Notes under the pieces: model-generated | Seen by the model: only the letters and a program-made list of their open reading frames with translations | What the model was told of the DNA's origin: nothing | Databases searched by the model: none | Shown here: positions 63,864-64,000 of the stretch, piece after piece | How positions within the stretch are numbered: the first letter of the stretch is position 1 | Layout of the letters: the number at the start of each line of letters is the position of its first letter | Program-made: the position numbers and the translations under genes | Assembly: GCA_026929865.2 (NCBI GenBank) | Contig: CM049408.1 | Span: 1,426,001 to 1,490,000, forward strand | Direction of reading: 5' to 3' | From: Hyperoplus lanceolatus | Lineage: Eukaryota; Chordata; Actinopteri; Uranoscopiformes; Ammodytidae | Length of the DNA stretch: 64,000 bases

Positions 63864-64000
63864 GGGGAAGGTGGGGTGATTTGTGCAACTTTTTACTCAA
63901 AGTGATTTTAAAGTGAGGCCTTGACAGTTATGTCTCCAACTCAAATATGTACATATATTTCAGGATGTTGTGCATCCCTGGCAATAAAAACTTTGGATCT
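63864..64000 (+). mobile_element. pogo-like element, copy 3 (cut by the window end)
   Basis: After TA, GGGGAAGGTGGGGTGATTTG and the next 117 bases are nearly identical to the left end of copy 2 (34340-34480). Confidence 0.85.

Noticed and set aside
1-64000. CRISPR arrays, bacterial operons, rRNA genes, LTR retrotransposons or endogenous viral genes
   Set aside because: No regularly spaced repeats, ribosome-binding sites, rRNA segments, LTR pairs or gag/pol motifs were seen anywhere.

Overview
This is a stretch of ray-finned (teleost-type) fish DNA. It is AT-rich, eukaryotic and intron-containing, and it is packed with the repeat mixture typical of fish: hAT, Tc1/mariner, PIF/Harbinger, pogo-like and KDZ (Kyakuja-Dileera-Zisupton) DNA transposons, L1/Tx1-like and L2-like LINEs, a tRNA-derived SINE, many MITEs and long (TA)n tracts. 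I could not recognise any ordinary host gene. Every coding segment I can support belongs to, or probably belongs to, a mobile element. The species cannot be named from the sequence.

Layout. 0-10 kb: an L1-like endonuclease fragment, a 949-bp hAT element with a perfect 8-bp target duplication (TSD), a LINE reverse-transcriptase scrap, an L2 LINE split by a tRNA-SINE, a second hAT with a perfect TSD, and MITEs nested inside MITEs. 10-18 kb: a long hAT-like element, a TTAA-flanked MITE carrying a tRNA-like segment, a decayed CCDC106-like exon and a pogo-like element that has captured an L2 tail. 18-21.7 kb: a Harbinger element whose two genes, a DDE transposase (-) and a MADF/BESS DNA-binding protein (+), are interlocked, each having an exon inside the intron of the other. 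22-31 kb: hairpin MITEs, a DD37E Tc1-like transposase fragment, and a 4.4-kb TIR element with exon-like remnants. 31-37 kb: LINE 3' ends, a second pogo-like copy and a hAT element with a BED finger. 37-47 kb: a decayed KDZ transposase gene (+) facing a four-exon zinc-ribbon/acidic protein gene (-). The 5' end of that second gene is tandemly duplicated, and its first intron holds a 2.55-kb fold-back transposon. 47-54 kb: a 44-bp-perfect-TIR element, a Tc1 element split by a hAT, and a long-TIR Tc1 derivative. 54-60 kb: a large inverted duplication of a THAP-like gene fragment. 60-64 kb: a two-ORF LINE (-), a Tc1-like tail and the start of a third pogo-like copy.

The most unusual signal is a set of very small insertions. 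A conserved 13-17-bp string (core ATGGACATATAAA) is inserted at four unrelated sites (906-939, 13167-13199, 36313-36345, 47299-47328). Each time it lies between direct duplications of 8-10 bp. A related 43-bp palindromic version (13-bp perfect TIRs) sits between 8-bp near-identical duplications at 23866-23924. Two of the five have a related empty site in this same window. This looks like a micro-transposon family far smaller than ordinary MITEs. I do not recognise it from any described family.
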